Shown here: positions 7,398 through 18,279 of the stretch, piece by piece | How the letters are laid out: the number at the start of each line of letters is the position of its first letter | Numbering within the stretch: the first letter of the stretch is position 1 | DNA from: Pseudothauera lacus | GTDB lineage: Bacteria; Pseudomonadota; Gammaproteobacteria; Burkholderiales; Rhodocyclaceae | Direction: 5' to 3' | Length of the DNA stretch: 64,000 nucleotides | Assembly (NCBI RefSeq): GCF_003034845.1 | Contig: NZ_PZKC01000006.1 | Coordinates: 124,001 to 188,000 of the forward strand | Made by a program: the position numbers and the translations under genes | The notes under the pieces: model-generated | Database searches by the model: none | The model's input: the letters and a program-made list of their open reading frames with translations, nothing else | Told to the model about the DNA's origin: nothing

Positions 7398-8699
7398 CTA
7401 GTTCTGCCGTCGCCGATCGGCCTGACCCGGCAGGTCGGAGCGGATAGTCGTCATCACGACGCGGCATTCGACCCCCTCTTCGTCCGGCACCCCTTCCAGC
7501 CTGACCAGGGTTTCCGGATGCCGCGGTGTCGGCTTCAGCACGACTTCACAGTAACCCTTCTTCATCCCGCGGAGCACCTCATCGAGAAAATGAACAAAAA
7601 GCGGCAGGGAAATCTCGGCCAGCGATGTACCAAGACGGTGAAGTCCCTTCTGCGAGCGCTTGATGCCAAGCATGATGGCGGCGGTGAGATTGAGTTCGAG
7701 TACCGTACCCCGTGCGTCCACCGTCAGGTAGGGGACCGGCGCAAAGTCGTAGATGTCGGCGTAGCGGGCACGCAACGCATCGGCCTCGGCGTAGGCCCGA
7801 CGAAGCTCTTCGTTATGCATCTCCAGCTCAATCTGATGCACTTCGAGCTCGTGCACCAGGCGAGCGGCATCCCAAACGGCATCCGCCCGAGGAGGCCGCA
7901 CCTGATTGAGCAAGCGCTGCTCCGCGCGCCGGCGCAGCGTGGCCGGATTGGGACGAACGCGCCCCTTGACCGGCACGGCCGGATTCAGACCGAACAGCCG
8001 GTCGTACTCGGTGCGGACCACGCGGTAACACTCGCACGCCCGCGCTTCGAGCCCCCGTTGATCAAGAATCGTGATCTGTCCGCGCCGGTAACGGATCAAC
8101 CCAGCGGCCTGCAGCTTGCCTGCTGCCTCGGTCACCCCCTCCCTGCGTACGCCCAGCATGTTGGCAATCAACTCCTGGGTCATGTCGAGTTGATTGCCGG
8201 GCAACTGATCGAGACTGAGCAACAGCCACCGGCACAATTGCTGGTCGACCGTATGGTGGCGGTTGCAGACTACCCCCTGCGCCATCTGGATCATCAACGC
8301 CTGCACGTAACCGAGCGCCAGTTGCTGCAGGCTGCCACCCTGTTCGAGCTCCCACGCGACGATTTCGGCACGCAGCCGGTAGGCGCTACCCTTGCTCTGC
8401 ACCACCGCCATGTAGGTCGTCGTCTCTCCACCCAGGATCAGGGGAGTGCCGACCAGCCCATCCTTACCGGTCATTGCCAACTCGGCGGACGACCCATCCT
8501 CCGTGGTGAACACCATGGAAACGATGCCGGAAGTCGGAAAGTACACATGTTCCAGAGTGTCGCCGGGAGCGAAGAGCACCTGGCCCAGCGCCAATGGCAC
8601 GCATTCGAGGTCGCCCTCAAGGCGAAAGTAGTCCGCATCCGGCAGTCGCGCGAGGATACGGTTCTGCCTCGGATCATTGCCCGGGGGCGGTGTAAGCAT
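7398..8699 (-). CDS. Crp/Fnr-type regulator fused to a C-terminal PAS domain
   Basis: The protein is 433 residues from ATG 8699, with GGAGG 9 bases upstream. Residues about 15-130 form a cyclic-nucleotide-binding-type beta barrel (LALGQVLFAPGDTLEHVYFP, then VSMVFTTEDG and GKDGLVG). Residues about 160-225 form the winged helix with recognition segment ANMLGVRREGVTEAAGKL. There is no N-terminal Cys set like that of FNR, so an Fe-S sensor is unlikely. The chain continues past the normal Crp end with a basic linker, a helix (VHELEVHQIELEMHNEELRR) and a PAS-like domain (about 310-425: YDFAPVPYLTVDARGTVLELN). The helix plus PAS half resembles modules normally found in histidine kinases. The ligand and targets are unknown. 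Confidence 0.85.
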   Translation of the reverse strand: MLTPPPGNDPRQNRILARLPDADYFRLEGDLECVPLALGQVLFAPGDTLEHVYFPTSGIVSMVFTTEDGSSAELAMTGKDGLVGTPLILGGETTTYMAVVQSKGSAYRLRAEIVAWELEQGGSLQQLALGYVQALMIQMAQGVVCNRHHTVDQQLCRWLLLSLDQLPGNQLDMTQELIANMLGVRREGVTEAAGKLQAAGLIRYRRGQITILDQRGLEARACECYRVVRTEYDRLFGLNPAVPVKGRVRPNPATLRRRAEQRLLNQVRPPRADAVWDAARLVHELEVHQIELEMHNEELRRAYAEADALRARYADIYDFAPVPYLTVDARGTVLELNLTAAIMLGIKRSQKGLHRLGTSLAEISLPLFVHFLDEVLRGMKKGYCEVVLKPTPRHPETLVRLEGVPDEEGVECRVVMTTIRSDLPGQADRRRQN

Positions 8700-8993
8700 C
8701 CTGACTGTCCTCCGGTGGCAGTTTCGCAACGGCTCGGACGATGACGGGCGATCATCCGCTACGACAAGAGTAGTCCGAAAACACCTGAGCGAACGTCTGC
8801 TTACATCCCGACACCGCCGCCGGCTGCATGGCAGTCAGCCCACATCAGCGGGCCAGTGCCCGCGAAGCGGAGGCTCCCGGGCCGGGGTGGGGAGGGTGGG
8901 GATGGGTGCCCCAGCGGCGCCTGGGCCAAACCCATCCTGTCCGGAGGACTGGCTTTGCACCGCCAAGCTGTTCCCGGCCGGCCCGCAACCGCT

Positions 8994-10922
<1,929 letters not shown>

Positions 10923-10941
10923 CGATGAAACTCCGGTTATC

Positions 10942-10974
10942 AAAAGCAACGCGCCCCACATGGGGGCGCGTTGC
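10942..10974 (-). terminator. Rho-independent terminator of the chemoreceptor gene
   Basis: A 12-bp perfect stem (GCAACGCGCCCC, 10946-10957, with its complement at 10963-10974) and a 5-base loop are followed on the minus strand by TTTT. It lies 24 bp after the chemoreceptor stop and about 20 bp before the htpG start codon. Confidence 0.88.
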
Positions 10975-10997
10975 GAGGTTTCAAGTCGGCCGTTGCT

Positions 10998-12635
10998 TCA
11001 GTAGCGGAAGCGGCTGACCAGATCGTGCAGATCGGCAGCCAGTTTCTCCAGTTCCTCCACCGCCCCCACCGCCGAACGCATGGAGTTGCTGGTGCCTTCG
11101 ACCATCTGGGCGATCTGCTCGACCTGCTGGGCGATCGACGTGGACACCGAGCCCTGCTCCTTGGTGGCATCGGCGACGTCGCGGATGCGCTCCAGCGCCA
11201 CATCCGTGCCGCCACGGATCTCGCGCAGCGAACCGGCCGCGCCCTGCACCAGTTCCACACCGTCCTTGACCTGTCCGGCCACCTGGCTCATCACCTCGAC
11301 CGCACCATGGGTTTCGGACTGGATGCTGGTGATCATCTTCTCGATCTGCACCGTCGCCGTCGCCGTGCGTTCGGCGAGCCCGCGCACCTCGTCGGCGACC
11401 ACGGCAAAACCGCGCCCCTGCTCGCCGGCACGGGCAGCCTCGATGGCGGCATTGAGGGCAAGGAGGTTGGTCTGTGCAGCGATTTCCTTGATGACGTTGG
11501 CGATGGTGCCGATCTCGTTGGCGCGTTCGACCAGCTGCTGGATCTTCTCCGCCGCGCGGTCGACGGTCGCCGCCATCGATTCCATCTCGCCCACCGCCTC
11601 GTCGGCACGGGCTTCGCCCTGCTCGGCGAGCACCGCGGCGCGCGCCGAGTTGGTTTCGGTCTCGCGCGCGCTGTCGGAGATGTGCGAGATGCTGACGGTC
11701 ATCTCTTCCACCGCTGCGGCAATCGAAGATGCGGCATCGGACTGCACGTGGGAGGCCTCGGCGACCTGCTTGGACACCGCGGAGATCTCGCTCGAATTGC
11801 CGGCAACACGTTCGGCATTGACACCGATCTCGCCGACCATGCCGCGCAGGCGGCCGACCATTTCCGCCAGCGCGCCGAGCAGGCTGTCCTGCTCGCCGTG
11901 ATTGACCCGCACATCGACGCGCAGATCTCCGCTGGCGACGCTGCGCATCACCTCGGTGGCATAGGTCGGCTCGCCGCCCAGTTGCGAGACGATGCTGCCC
12001 ACCACCCGCCAGGCGACGAACATCAGCAAGGCCATGATGCCGACCACGAAGCCGGCGAACTGCCACAGATGGCGCATGAAGGCGTCGCCGATGTCATCGA
12101 CGTAGATGCCCGAACCGACGATCCAGTCCCAGTCGCGGAACATCTTCACGTAGGAGATCTTCGGCTGCGGGGCGGTAGCGCCGGGCTTGGGCCACAGATA
12201 ATCGACGAAACCCTCGCCCTGTCCCTGAGCGACGCGGACGAACTCGCGGAACAGGTACTTGCCGGTGGGGTCCTGGGTATTGCCGAGATTCTGCCCCTCA
12301 AGCTCGGGGCGGATGGGGTGCATGACGATCACCGGACCACTGTCGTTGATCCAGAAGTACTCGCTGCCGTCGTAGCGCAGGCCGCGCAGCGCAGCCTTGG
12401 CGGCGTCCTGCGCGGCACTGCGGCTGAGCGCGCCGGAACGCTCCAGGCCCTGGTAGTGGGCGATGGTACCGTGGGCAACCTCGACCAGGCTGCGCACCGC
12501 GCGCTGGTAGTCCGCCAGCATCTGCGCACGGTACTGCACCAGGGCCACCGCCGAGAGGATCAGCGTTCCCAGCAGTGCGATGACCAGTACCAGCACCAGA
12601 CGGTGCATGACCGACATTGATTTGAGCGACATCAT
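10998..12635 (-). CDS. Methyl-accepting chemotaxis protein with a single Cache domain
   Basis: The protein is 545 residues from ATG 12635, preceded by GGGGAAAG. Transmembrane segment 1 spans about 9-30 ([20 protein letters not shown]). A periplasmic sCache_2-type domain spans about 35-185 ([28 protein letters not shown]). Transmembrane segment 2 is at about 190-215. A HAMP region and the signalling coiled coil follow, with the conserved hairpin tip [21 protein letters not shown]. There is no CheB/CheR-binding pentapeptide at the C-terminus (it ends LVSRFRY). Single-Cache receptors of this type commonly bind small organic acids, but the ligand cannot be read from the sequence. It is monocistronic with its own terminator. 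Confidence 0.93.
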   Translation of the reverse strand: MMSLKSMSVMHRLVLVLVIALLGTLILSAVALVQYRAQMLADYQRAVRSLVEVAHGTIAHYQGLERSGALSRSAAQDAAKAALRGLRYDGSEYFWINDSGPVIVMHPIRPELEGQNLGNTQDPTGKYLFREFVRVAQGQGEGFVDYLWPKPGATAPQPKISYVKMFRDWDWIVGSGIYVDDIGDAFMRHLWQFAGFVVGIMALLMFVAWRVVGSIVSQLGGEPTYATEVMRSVASGDLRVDVRVNHGEQDSLLGALAEMVGRLRGMVGEIGVNAERVAGNSSEISAVSKQVAEASHVQSDAASSIAAAVEEMTVSISHISDSARETETNSARAAVLAEQGEARADEAVGEMESMAATVDRAAEKIQQLVERANEIGTIANVIKEIAAQTNLLALNAAIEAARAGEQGRGFAVVADEVRGLAERTATATVQIEKMITSIQSETHGAVEVMSQVAGQVKDGVELVQGAAGSLREIRGGTDVALERIRDVADATKEQGSVSTSIAQQVEQIAQMVEGTSNSMRSAVGAVEELEKLAADLHDLVSRFRY

Positions 12636-12805
12636 CTTTCCCCAGCTTCGGTTCCGGTACGACCCCGCCGCAGAATGGAAGGACGGCAAGGGCTTGCGCA
12701 TGATTGACGGATGCTGCACCGCAAACTTTAGCCCACTGGGCGAAAAACCTCACCATCGGCGTAGGCATATAAGCGACACCGCAGCTTCAGCCGGGTCTTA
12801 CACCC

Positions 12806-13360
12806 TCAGCGATAGGCGATATCCACCACCTCGATCTCGCGCACCCCCGCCGGGCTCATGAAGCGCACCAGGTCACCGATGCGGGCCTTGAGCAGCGCCC
12901 GCGCCAGCGGTGAAATCCAGCTGATGCGCCCGGCGGAGACGTCGGCCTCGTCCACGCCGACGATCTGCCAGGTCTGCTCTTCACCGCCCTGTGCATCGCA
13001 GATCGTCACCGTGGCGCCGAAGAACACCTGCCCGGTGTTCTCCTGCTCGGCCGGATTGACCACCGTGGCGTTCTCCAGGCGCTTGATGAGGAAGCGGATG
13101 CGGCGGTCGATCTCGCGCAGGCGCTTCTTGCCGTAGATGTAGTCACCGTTTTCCGAGCGATCGCCGTTGCCCGCCGCCCAGGCCACGGTTTCCACCAGCC
13201 GCGGGCGCTCCACGCGCACCAGCTGGTCGAGTTCTTCGTGCAGCACGTGGTGACCACGGCGGGTCATGTAGTTGCGGCTGCCCGGCGGTAGCCGCAGTGC
13301 CGGGGCGAGCGCCTCGTCATCGTCCTCGCCGCTGTCTTCCCTGACGAATGCCTTGTTCAC
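12806..13360 (-). CDS. greB: Transcription elongation factor GreB
   Basis: The protein is 184 residues. After an acidic N-terminal extension of about 28 residues, the coiled-coil domain starts at YMTRRGHHVLHEELDQLV. It contains the GDRSENGDYIYGKKRLREID tip segment whose acidic residues reach into the RNA polymerase secondary channel to stimulate transcript cleavage. The C-terminal FKBP-like domain has VTICDAQGG, WISPLARALL and IGDLVRFMSPAG. YIYGKKRLREID marks GreB rather than GreA. It is divergent from the YdcH-type gene. Confidence 0.96.
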   Translation of the reverse strand: MNKAFVREDSGEDDDEALAPALRLPPGSRNYMTRRGHHVLHEELDQLVRVERPRLVETVAWAAGNGDRSENGDYIYGKKRLREIDRRIRFLIKRLENATVVNPAEQENTGQVFFGATVTICDAQGGEEQTWQIVGVDEADVSAGRISWISPLARALLKARIGDLVRFMSPAGVREIEVVDIAYR

Positions 13361-13528
13361 CGTCGTCTTCCTGCTGCCTTCAAGGCGGCAATTCTATGCA
13401 GCAGCGAGTGCTGCAGGCAAACCAAGGATGACGCAGACTCGACGCTGCAACGATGGGTCGACTAAGATGGCCCCCGCAGAGAACCGATCAACGGGCGCAG
13501 AGGCGCCCCCGGCATGGCGGAGCGGGCG

Positions 13529-13750
13529 ATGAGCGACAGCGACCACGGCTTTGAGGATGTCACCAGCCTGCAGGCCCGCCTGCTGGCGCTGCGCGCCGAA
13601 CACCGCGACCTCGACGAGGCCATCGCCGGCCTCGGCGACGCCCCGCCGCAGGACGAACTGCTGCTGCGCCGGCTGAAGAAGCGCAAGCTCGCCCTGAAAG
13701 ACCGTATCACCCTCATCGAGCGCATGCTCGAACCCGACGAACTGGCCTGA
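13529..13750 (+). CDS. YdcH-family (DUF465) small coiled-coil protein
   Basis: This 73-residue protein starts at ATG 13529 with GGAG about 8 bases upstream; an in-frame ATG at 13514 is the alternative. It is almost entirely helical, with a heptad-rich first half (LQARLLALRAEHRDLDEAIAGL) and the typical DUF465 end LRRLKKRKLALKDRITLIER. Function is unknown in the family. It precedes metY by 17 bp on the same strand and is probably co-transcribed with it. Confidence 0.85.
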   Translation: MSDSDHGFEDVTSLQARLLALRAEHRDLDEAIAGLGDAPPQDELLLRRLKKRKLALKDRITLIERMLEPDELA

Positions 13751-13767
13751 TCCCACCCCGCAGACCG

Positions 13768-15072
13768 ATGAGCGCATCCACCCCCTACGGCCGCGACACC
13801 CTCGCCCTGCACGCAGGGCAGTCGCCCGACCCCACCCACGGTTCGCGTGCCACCCCCATCCATTTCACCACCAGCCACGTCTTCAGCGACACCGCCGAGG
13901 CCGCCGAACTGTTCAACCTAGAACGCCCGGGCCACGTCTACGCACGCATCTCCAACCCCACCGTGGCGGTGCTGGAAGAACGCGTTGCCGCACTCGAAGG
14001 CGGTGTCGGCGCAATCGCCACTGCCAGCGGACAGGCCGCCCTGCATCTGACCATCGTCACCCTGATGGGCGCAGGCGGCCACATCGTCGCCTCGCGCTCG
14101 CTGTACGGTGGCTCGCACAACCTGCTCGGCTATACCCTGCCGCGCTTCGGCATCCACACCACCTTCGTCGACCCGCGCGACCCCGACGCCTGGCGTGACG
14201 CGGTACGCGCGGAGACGCGGCTGTTCTTCGGCGAATCGCTCGGCAACCCCGGGCTCGACGTGCTGGACATTCCCACCGTGGCGCAGATCGCCCATGCGCA
14301 CCACCTGCCGCTGCTGGTCGACGCCACCCTGGTCACCCCCTGCCTGCAACGCCCCCTGGAGTTGGGCGCCGACCTGGTGATGCACTCGGCGACCAAGTTC
14401 CTCGGCGGCCACGGCGTGGCGGTAGGCGGCGTGCTGGTCGACGGCGGCCGCTTCGACTGGGAGGCCGCCGGCCTCTTTCCGACCCTCACCGAACCCTACG
14501 ACGGCTTCCACGGCATGGACTTCGCCGAGGAGTCGCCGGTTGCCGCCTTCCTGCTGCGCGCGCGCCGCGAGGGTCTGCGCGACTTCGGCGCCTGCCTGTC
14601 GCCGATGAACGCCTTCCAGATCCTCCAGGGCCTGGAGACCCTGCCGCTGCGCATGCGCGCCCATGTCGACAACGCCCGCCAGGTCGCCGCGCATCTGGCT
14701 GCCCACGAGCAGGTCGCCAGGGTGGCCTACCCCGGGCTCGACGGCCACCCCGACCACGCCCTCGCCGCTCGCCTGCTTCCTGCCGGCGCCGGTGCAGTGC
14801 TGTCCTTCGAACTCAAGGGCGGACGCGCTGCGGGGCAGGCCTTCATCGAGGCCCTGCGCCTGTTCTCCCATCTCGCCAACGTCGGCGATGCCAAGTCGCT
14901 GGTCATCCATCCCGCCAGCACCACCCATTTCCGCATGTCGGCGGCCGATCTCGCCGCCGCCGGCATCGGCGAGGGCACGGTGCGCCTGTCGGTGGGGCTG
15001 GAGAGCCTCGCCGACCTGCTCGCCGACCTCGACCGCGGCCTCGCCGCCGCCGGCAAACTGAGCAGGACCTGA
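13768..15072 (+). CDS. metY: O-acetylhomoserine aminocarboxypropyltransferase (sulfhydrylase)
   Basis: This 434-residue PLP enzyme of the Cys/Met-metabolism family converts O-acetylhomoserine and sulfide (or methanethiol) to homocysteine (or methionine). The PLP lysine is Lys210 in [11 protein letters not shown]. Other family motifs are [33 protein letters not shown] and the C-terminal [14 protein letters not shown] that reads the substrate carboxylate. The length and the SLYGGS segment favour MetY over MetZ or MetB. It is followed after 5 bp by an alpha/beta hydrolase gene. Confidence 0.92.
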   Translation: MSASTPYGRDTLALHAGQSPDPTHGSRATPIHFTTSHVFSDTAEAAELFNLERPGHVYARISNPTVAVLEERVAALEGGVGAIATASGQAALHLTIVTLMGAGGHIVASRSLYGGSHNLLGYTLPRFGIHTTFVDPRDPDAWRDAVRAETRLFFGESLGNPGLDVLDIPTVAQIAHAHHLPLLVDATLVTPCLQRPLELGADLVMHSATKFLGGHGVAVGGVLVDGGRFDWEAAGLFPTLTEPYDGFHGMDFAEESPVAAFLLRARREGLRDFGACLSPMNAFQILQGLETLPLRMRAHVDNARQVAAHLAAHEQVARVAYPGLDGHPDHALAARLLPAGAGAVLSFELKGGRAAGQAFIEALRLFSHLANVGDAKSLVIHPASTTHFRMSAADLAAAGIGEGTVRLSVGLESLADLLADLDRGLAAAGKLSRT

Positions 15073-15077
15073 GCACC

Positions 15078-15890
15078 ATGGACCTCAACGTACTTGGCCA
15101 ACCCACGCGCATCTACTGCGGCGGGCGCAGCTTCGACCGCCGCCTGCCCGCAGTGGTGATGATCCACGGTGCCGGCCACGACCACAGCGTGTGGCAGTAC
15201 CAGGCCCGCCATCTCGCCCATCACGGCTTCGCCGTCCTCGCCCCCGACCTCCCCGGCCACGGCGCTTCCGCTGGCGAAGCGCTGACCGGCATCGCAGCGC
15301 TTGCGGAATGGATAGAGGCCCTGCTCGACGCCGCCGGTGTCGCCCGCGCCGCCCTCGTCGGCCACAGCATGGGGTCGCTGGTGGCGCTCGCCTGCAGCGC
15401 ACGCAGCCCGCGCATCAGCGCCCTTGTCCTGGTCGGCAGCGTCGCACCGATGCCGGTCGCCGCGCCGCTCCTCGATGCGGCACGCAGCCAGCGCGCACGC
15501 GCCCACGCCATGATCAACCAGTGGTCCTACGTCCCCACCAGCCATATCGGCGCCAGCGCTTGCCCAGGGCTGTGGCTGCCGGGTCTCAATGCCGCCCTCA
15601 TGGCGCGCCAGCGCGAAGGGGTGCTGGCCGCCGATCTGGCCGCCTGCAACGCCTACACCGATGGACTCGAAGCCGCCGCGCGGGTTGGCTGTCCGACCCT
15701 GGTGGTGTGCGGCGAGCGCGACCAGATGACGCCGCCACGGGCCACCCGCCCGCTGCTCGACGCCCTCGCCAGGGGTGGCGCCGCAGTGCGCCTGCACACC
15801 CTCGCCGGCGCCGGCCACGCCATGATGGCCGAAGCGCCGGGAGCGCTGGGCGACGCGTTGCGCGACTTCCTCGGCAGCACGACAGGCTGA
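15078..15890 (+). CDS. Alpha/beta hydrolase
   Basis: This 270-residue cytosolic alpha/beta-fold hydrolase has an oxyanion-hole strand VVMIHGAGHDHSVW, a nucleophile elbow GHSMG with Ser97, an acid residue in LVVCGERDQMTPP and a catalytic His in LAGAGHAMMAEAP. The triad is complete. The substrate is not deducible. It starts 5 bp after metY and is presumably in the same operon. Unlike homoserine O-acetyltransferase (MetX), which is larger, it lacks MetX motifs, so a MetX role is not supported. Confidence 0.85.
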   Translation: MDLNVLGQPTRIYCGGRSFDRRLPAVVMIHGAGHDHSVWQYQARHLAHHGFAVLAPDLPGHGASAGEALTGIAALAEWIEALLDAAGVARAALVGHSMGSLVALACSARSPRISALVLVGSVAPMPVAAPLLDAARSQRARAHAMINQWSYVPTSHIGASACPGLWLPGLNAALMARQREGVLAADLAACNAYTDGLEAAARVGCPTLVVCGERDQMTPPRATRPLLDALARGGAAVRLHTLAGAGHAMMAEAPGALGDALRDFLGSTTG

Positions 15891-15903
15891 AGCGCTGACC
15901 GGC

Positions 15904-16779
15904 TCAGCCTCCCGGGGCGCTGAAAAGGTCGAGGGTCACCGGCTGGTGGTCGGATGCGGCCGTACCGCCATCGACCGCCACGTCGGCCAGACGCGGCAGG
16001 AGTTCCCCGGTAACGCAGAAATAGTCGCAGCAGTAGGCCCGTTGCGGCCATTCGGCGCCGTGCAGGCCCACCGTGGGCGCGTGTGGCAGATCGCCATGGC
16101 AGGCCACCCAGGCATCGTGCCAGTGCGGGCCGGCGCGCAGCGCGGCGTGTTCGGCACTGCCCGGTTCGCAGTTGAAGTCGCCGCACAGCAGCGCCGCGGG
16201 CGGCCGCGGCCAGGGCGCGAAGCTGGCATTGCCTTCCTTGACGCGCGGCGCCGCGGCGACCCGCGCACTGTCCACGACGGACTCCTGCAGCGCGCACAGC
16301 GCCTGCACCTGCGCCATGCGCTGGCGCGCCGAATAGTATTCGAGGTGGGTGGTGAGAACGCGCAACGGCCCCCATGGCGCCTCCACCACCGCCTCCACGC
16401 AGACCCGCTGCATCGACGGCAAGCCGCCATCGGCGGGGGCCGGCAGCAGATGGCGGTAAACCTGCCCGAGCGGCAGGCGCGACAGCAGCAGATTGCCGAA
16501 ACGCGCCCGCCCGCCGGCGCTGCCCGGCACATCCACGCCGGCGCCGAATACCGCCTGATAGCCCGGGAAAGCCGCCCGCAGCAGCGCCACCTCATCCTCC
16601 TCCGCCCCGCCGGGCAGGCCGGGGAAGCAGCAGGCGACCTCCTGCAGGCAGATCAGCGCGGCGCCCTGGGCGCCGCCCAGCGCATGCAGGGCATCCACTG
16701 TACGGGCCAGATCCACCCGCCCGTCAGCACCCCTGCCCCACTGGATGTTCCAGCTGATCACGCGCAAGGTCTCGTTCAT
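15904..16779 (-). CDS. Endonuclease/exonuclease/phosphatase-family protein
   Basis: The protein is about 291 residues from ATG 16779 (an ATG at 16785 is equally possible; GAGGGG lies upstream). EEP-fold signatures are LRVISWNIQWGRG at the N-terminus (metal-binding Asn), ICLQEVACC (catalytic Glu), the segment VLTTHLEYYSARQRMAQ, LLCGDFNCEPGS (Asp and Asn) and the terminal AASDHQPVTLDL (Asp-His). All core residues are present, so it should be a Mg-dependent phosphoesterase. Members act on nucleic acids, phospholipids or inositol phosphates, and which applies here is unknown. It converges on the metY-hydrolase pair. Confidence 0.88.
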   Translation of the reverse strand: MNETLRVISWNIQWGRGADGRVDLARTVDALHALGGAQGAALICLQEVACCFPGLPGGAEEDEVALLRAAFPGYQAVFGAGVDVPGSAGGRARFGNLLLSRLPLGQVYRHLLPAPADGGLPSMQRVCVEAVVEAPWGPLRVLTTHLEYYSARQRMAQVQALCALQESVVDSARVAAAPRVKEGNASFAPWPRPPAALLCGDFNCEPGSAEHAALRAGPHWHDAWVACHGDLPHAPTVGLHGAEWPQRAYCCDYFCVTGELLPRLADVAVDGGTAASDHQPVTLDLFSAPGG

Positions 16780-16926
16780 CCTCATCCCCTCAACATCAAC
16801 GGCTGACACCAGGTTCTTCATTCTGCCGCATCAGTGTGACGGCACGGCGGATACCGCGCCCCAGCTCACTCACACGAAGGGCGGCGAATCGTCGATAATG
16901 GCCGTGCTACACACCGGAACACGCAC

Positions 16927-17796
16927 ATGCACTCGGCCCAGGAACTGGTTTCGCAACTCGACGCCCTCGCCTCGCTGCCCACGGTCTATCACCGCATCCG
17001 CGAGGAACTCGATTCACCCGAGGGCTCGGTGACCGAAGTCGGCCGCCTGGTGTGTGCCGATCCGGCGCTCTCCGCACGCATGCTGCGCGTCGTCAACAGC
17101 GCGCTGTACGGCTATGGCGGACAGGTCGAGACGATCAACCGCGCGGTGCAGATTCTCGGCCTGCAGCAGGTACACGACCTCGTGCTGGCAATGTCGATCA
17201 GCTCGGTGTTCGCCGGCATCCGTCCGGAAAACATGGACATGTACCGCTTCTGGCGCGGCAGCGTGATGTGCGGCCTGGCCGCGCGCAGCATCGCCCGCGG
17301 CAGCGGCCTGCCGTCGGCGGACCGCATGTTCGTGGTCGGCCTGCTCGCCGACATCGGCCACCTGGCGATGTACCAGCTCGTCCCCGAACTGGCCTGGCAG
17401 GCCCAGCAAGCGGCCGTCAGCGGCAGCGAGGACGTTGCCGCCGCAGAGCGCCGCATCATCGGCTGTGACCATGCCGAGGTGGCGGCCACCCTGGCCGACC
17501 ACTGGCGCCTGCCGGCAAGCTTCGCCACCATCCTCGGTGCCCAGCTCAATCCCCGCCTGGGAGGCGAAAGCAGCTTCGACGCCGCCATCATCCACGTCGC
17601 CGGCCGCATCGTCCTCGCCGACCGCGACGGCGAGCCGAGCGCGGCGGCAGCGGCACGCATCGAAGCTGCGGTGTGGCAGCAGTTGCAGATGTCGCCGGAC
17701 AGCTTCGGACGCGTCCGCGAGGATGCCGAGCTCAATCTCGCCGCCTTCGTCGCACTGTTTTTCCCCAGCCTCGCCGCCGCCCATCACCACCGCTGA
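16927..17796 (+). CDS. HDOD domain signalling protein
   Basis: This 289-residue protein consists mainly of an HDOD domain, a relative of HD hydrolases without the full metal-binding set. Conserved features are LPTVYHRIREELDSPEGS, the segment VCADPALSARMLRVVNSALYG, and VQILGLQQVHDLVLAMS. A later helix has VGLLADIGHLAMYQL where true HD enzymes carry catalytic residues, followed by HAEVAATLADHWRLP. HDOD proteins act in chemotaxis or twitching-motility and c-di-GMP-linked signalling without known catalysis. It ends 3 bp from the stop of the convergent hoxW gene. Confidence 0.9.
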   Translation: MHSAQELVSQLDALASLPTVYHRIREELDSPEGSVTEVGRLVCADPALSARMLRVVNSALYGYGGQVETINRAVQILGLQQVHDLVLAMSISSVFAGIRPENMDMYRFWRGSVMCGLAARSIARGSGLPSADRMFVVGLLADIGHLAMYQLVPELAWQAQQAAVSGSEDVAAAERRIIGCDHAEVAATLADHWRLPASFATILGAQLNPRLGGESSFDAAIIHVAGRIVLADRDGEPSAAAAARIEAAVWQQLQMSPDSFGRVREDAELNLAAFVALFFPSLAAAHHHR

Positions 17797-17799
17797 ACA

Positions 17800-18279
17800 T
17801 CAGCCGCACAGGCTGCGCCAGGCCGTGACCTGCGGAGTGCCCAGCAGCCGCGCGAGGAATGCCTGTGCCGCAGTCTCGGCAGCCTGCGCGGCGCCCGACA
17901 GCGGGGCGCCCAGTTCGAAGTTCTCCCCGGCCACGCCGAGCACGAAGGCCGGCGGCGGCGTGCCGCGCAACTGGCGGTAGACACCCAGCACGGCGGCCGG
18001 AGCGAGCGCATGCGAGAAGGCCGCGCGGCCGTCGACGGGGGCGATCTCGACGAAACGCAGGGCGGCATCCTGGCGCTGCGCGGCATCGACGAAGAGCACC
18101 AGGTCGGCGCCGTCGATGTCGAGCGCATGCTCGATCTGCAGCTGGAAGTCGCCCACCACGCGCACACCCGCCGGCGCCGCCTGTTCGACCGCACGCGCCA
18201 GCCGCGGGCCAAGGGCGTCGTCGCCGCGCGATTCGTTGCCGACCGCGAACATCACCACCGTCGGCAAGGCTTCAGCCAC
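17800..18279 (-). CDS. hoxW: Hydrogenase maturation protease HoxW
   Basis: The protein is 159 residues if it starts at GTG 18279, overlapping the end of hoxH. The ATG at 18252 leaves too little sequence before the first strand, so it is less likely. The signature VGNESRGDDALGP provides the first nickel-contacting acidic residue. A second candidate is the Asp in DLVLFVDAAQR, and the metal-site His is in FSHALAPAAVL. Proteases of this family remove the C-terminal peptide of the large subunit after nickel insertion. HoxH here carries a 30-residue tail beyond its last conserved His. It is the last gene of the hox operon. Confidence 0.9.
   Translation of the reverse strand: MAEALPTVVMFAVGNESRGDDALGPRLARAVEQAAPAGVRVVGDFQLQIEHALDIDGADLVLFVDAAQRQDAALRFVEIAPVDGRAAFSHALAPAAVLGVYRQLRGTPPPAFVLGVAGENFELGAPLSGAAQAAETAAQAFLARLLGTPQVTAWRSLCG

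Noticed and set aside
15078-15890. Homoserine O-acetyltransferase (MetX) as the gene after metY
   Set aside because: The protein is a generic 270-residue alpha/beta hydrolase, shorter than MetX and without its motifs. Adjacency to metY alone is not enough.
17331-17400. Catalytic HD phosphohydrolase in the HDOD gene
   Set aside because: The metal-binding His-Asp set of true HD or HD-GYP enzymes is incomplete, so the protein is better described as an HDOD signalling domain.
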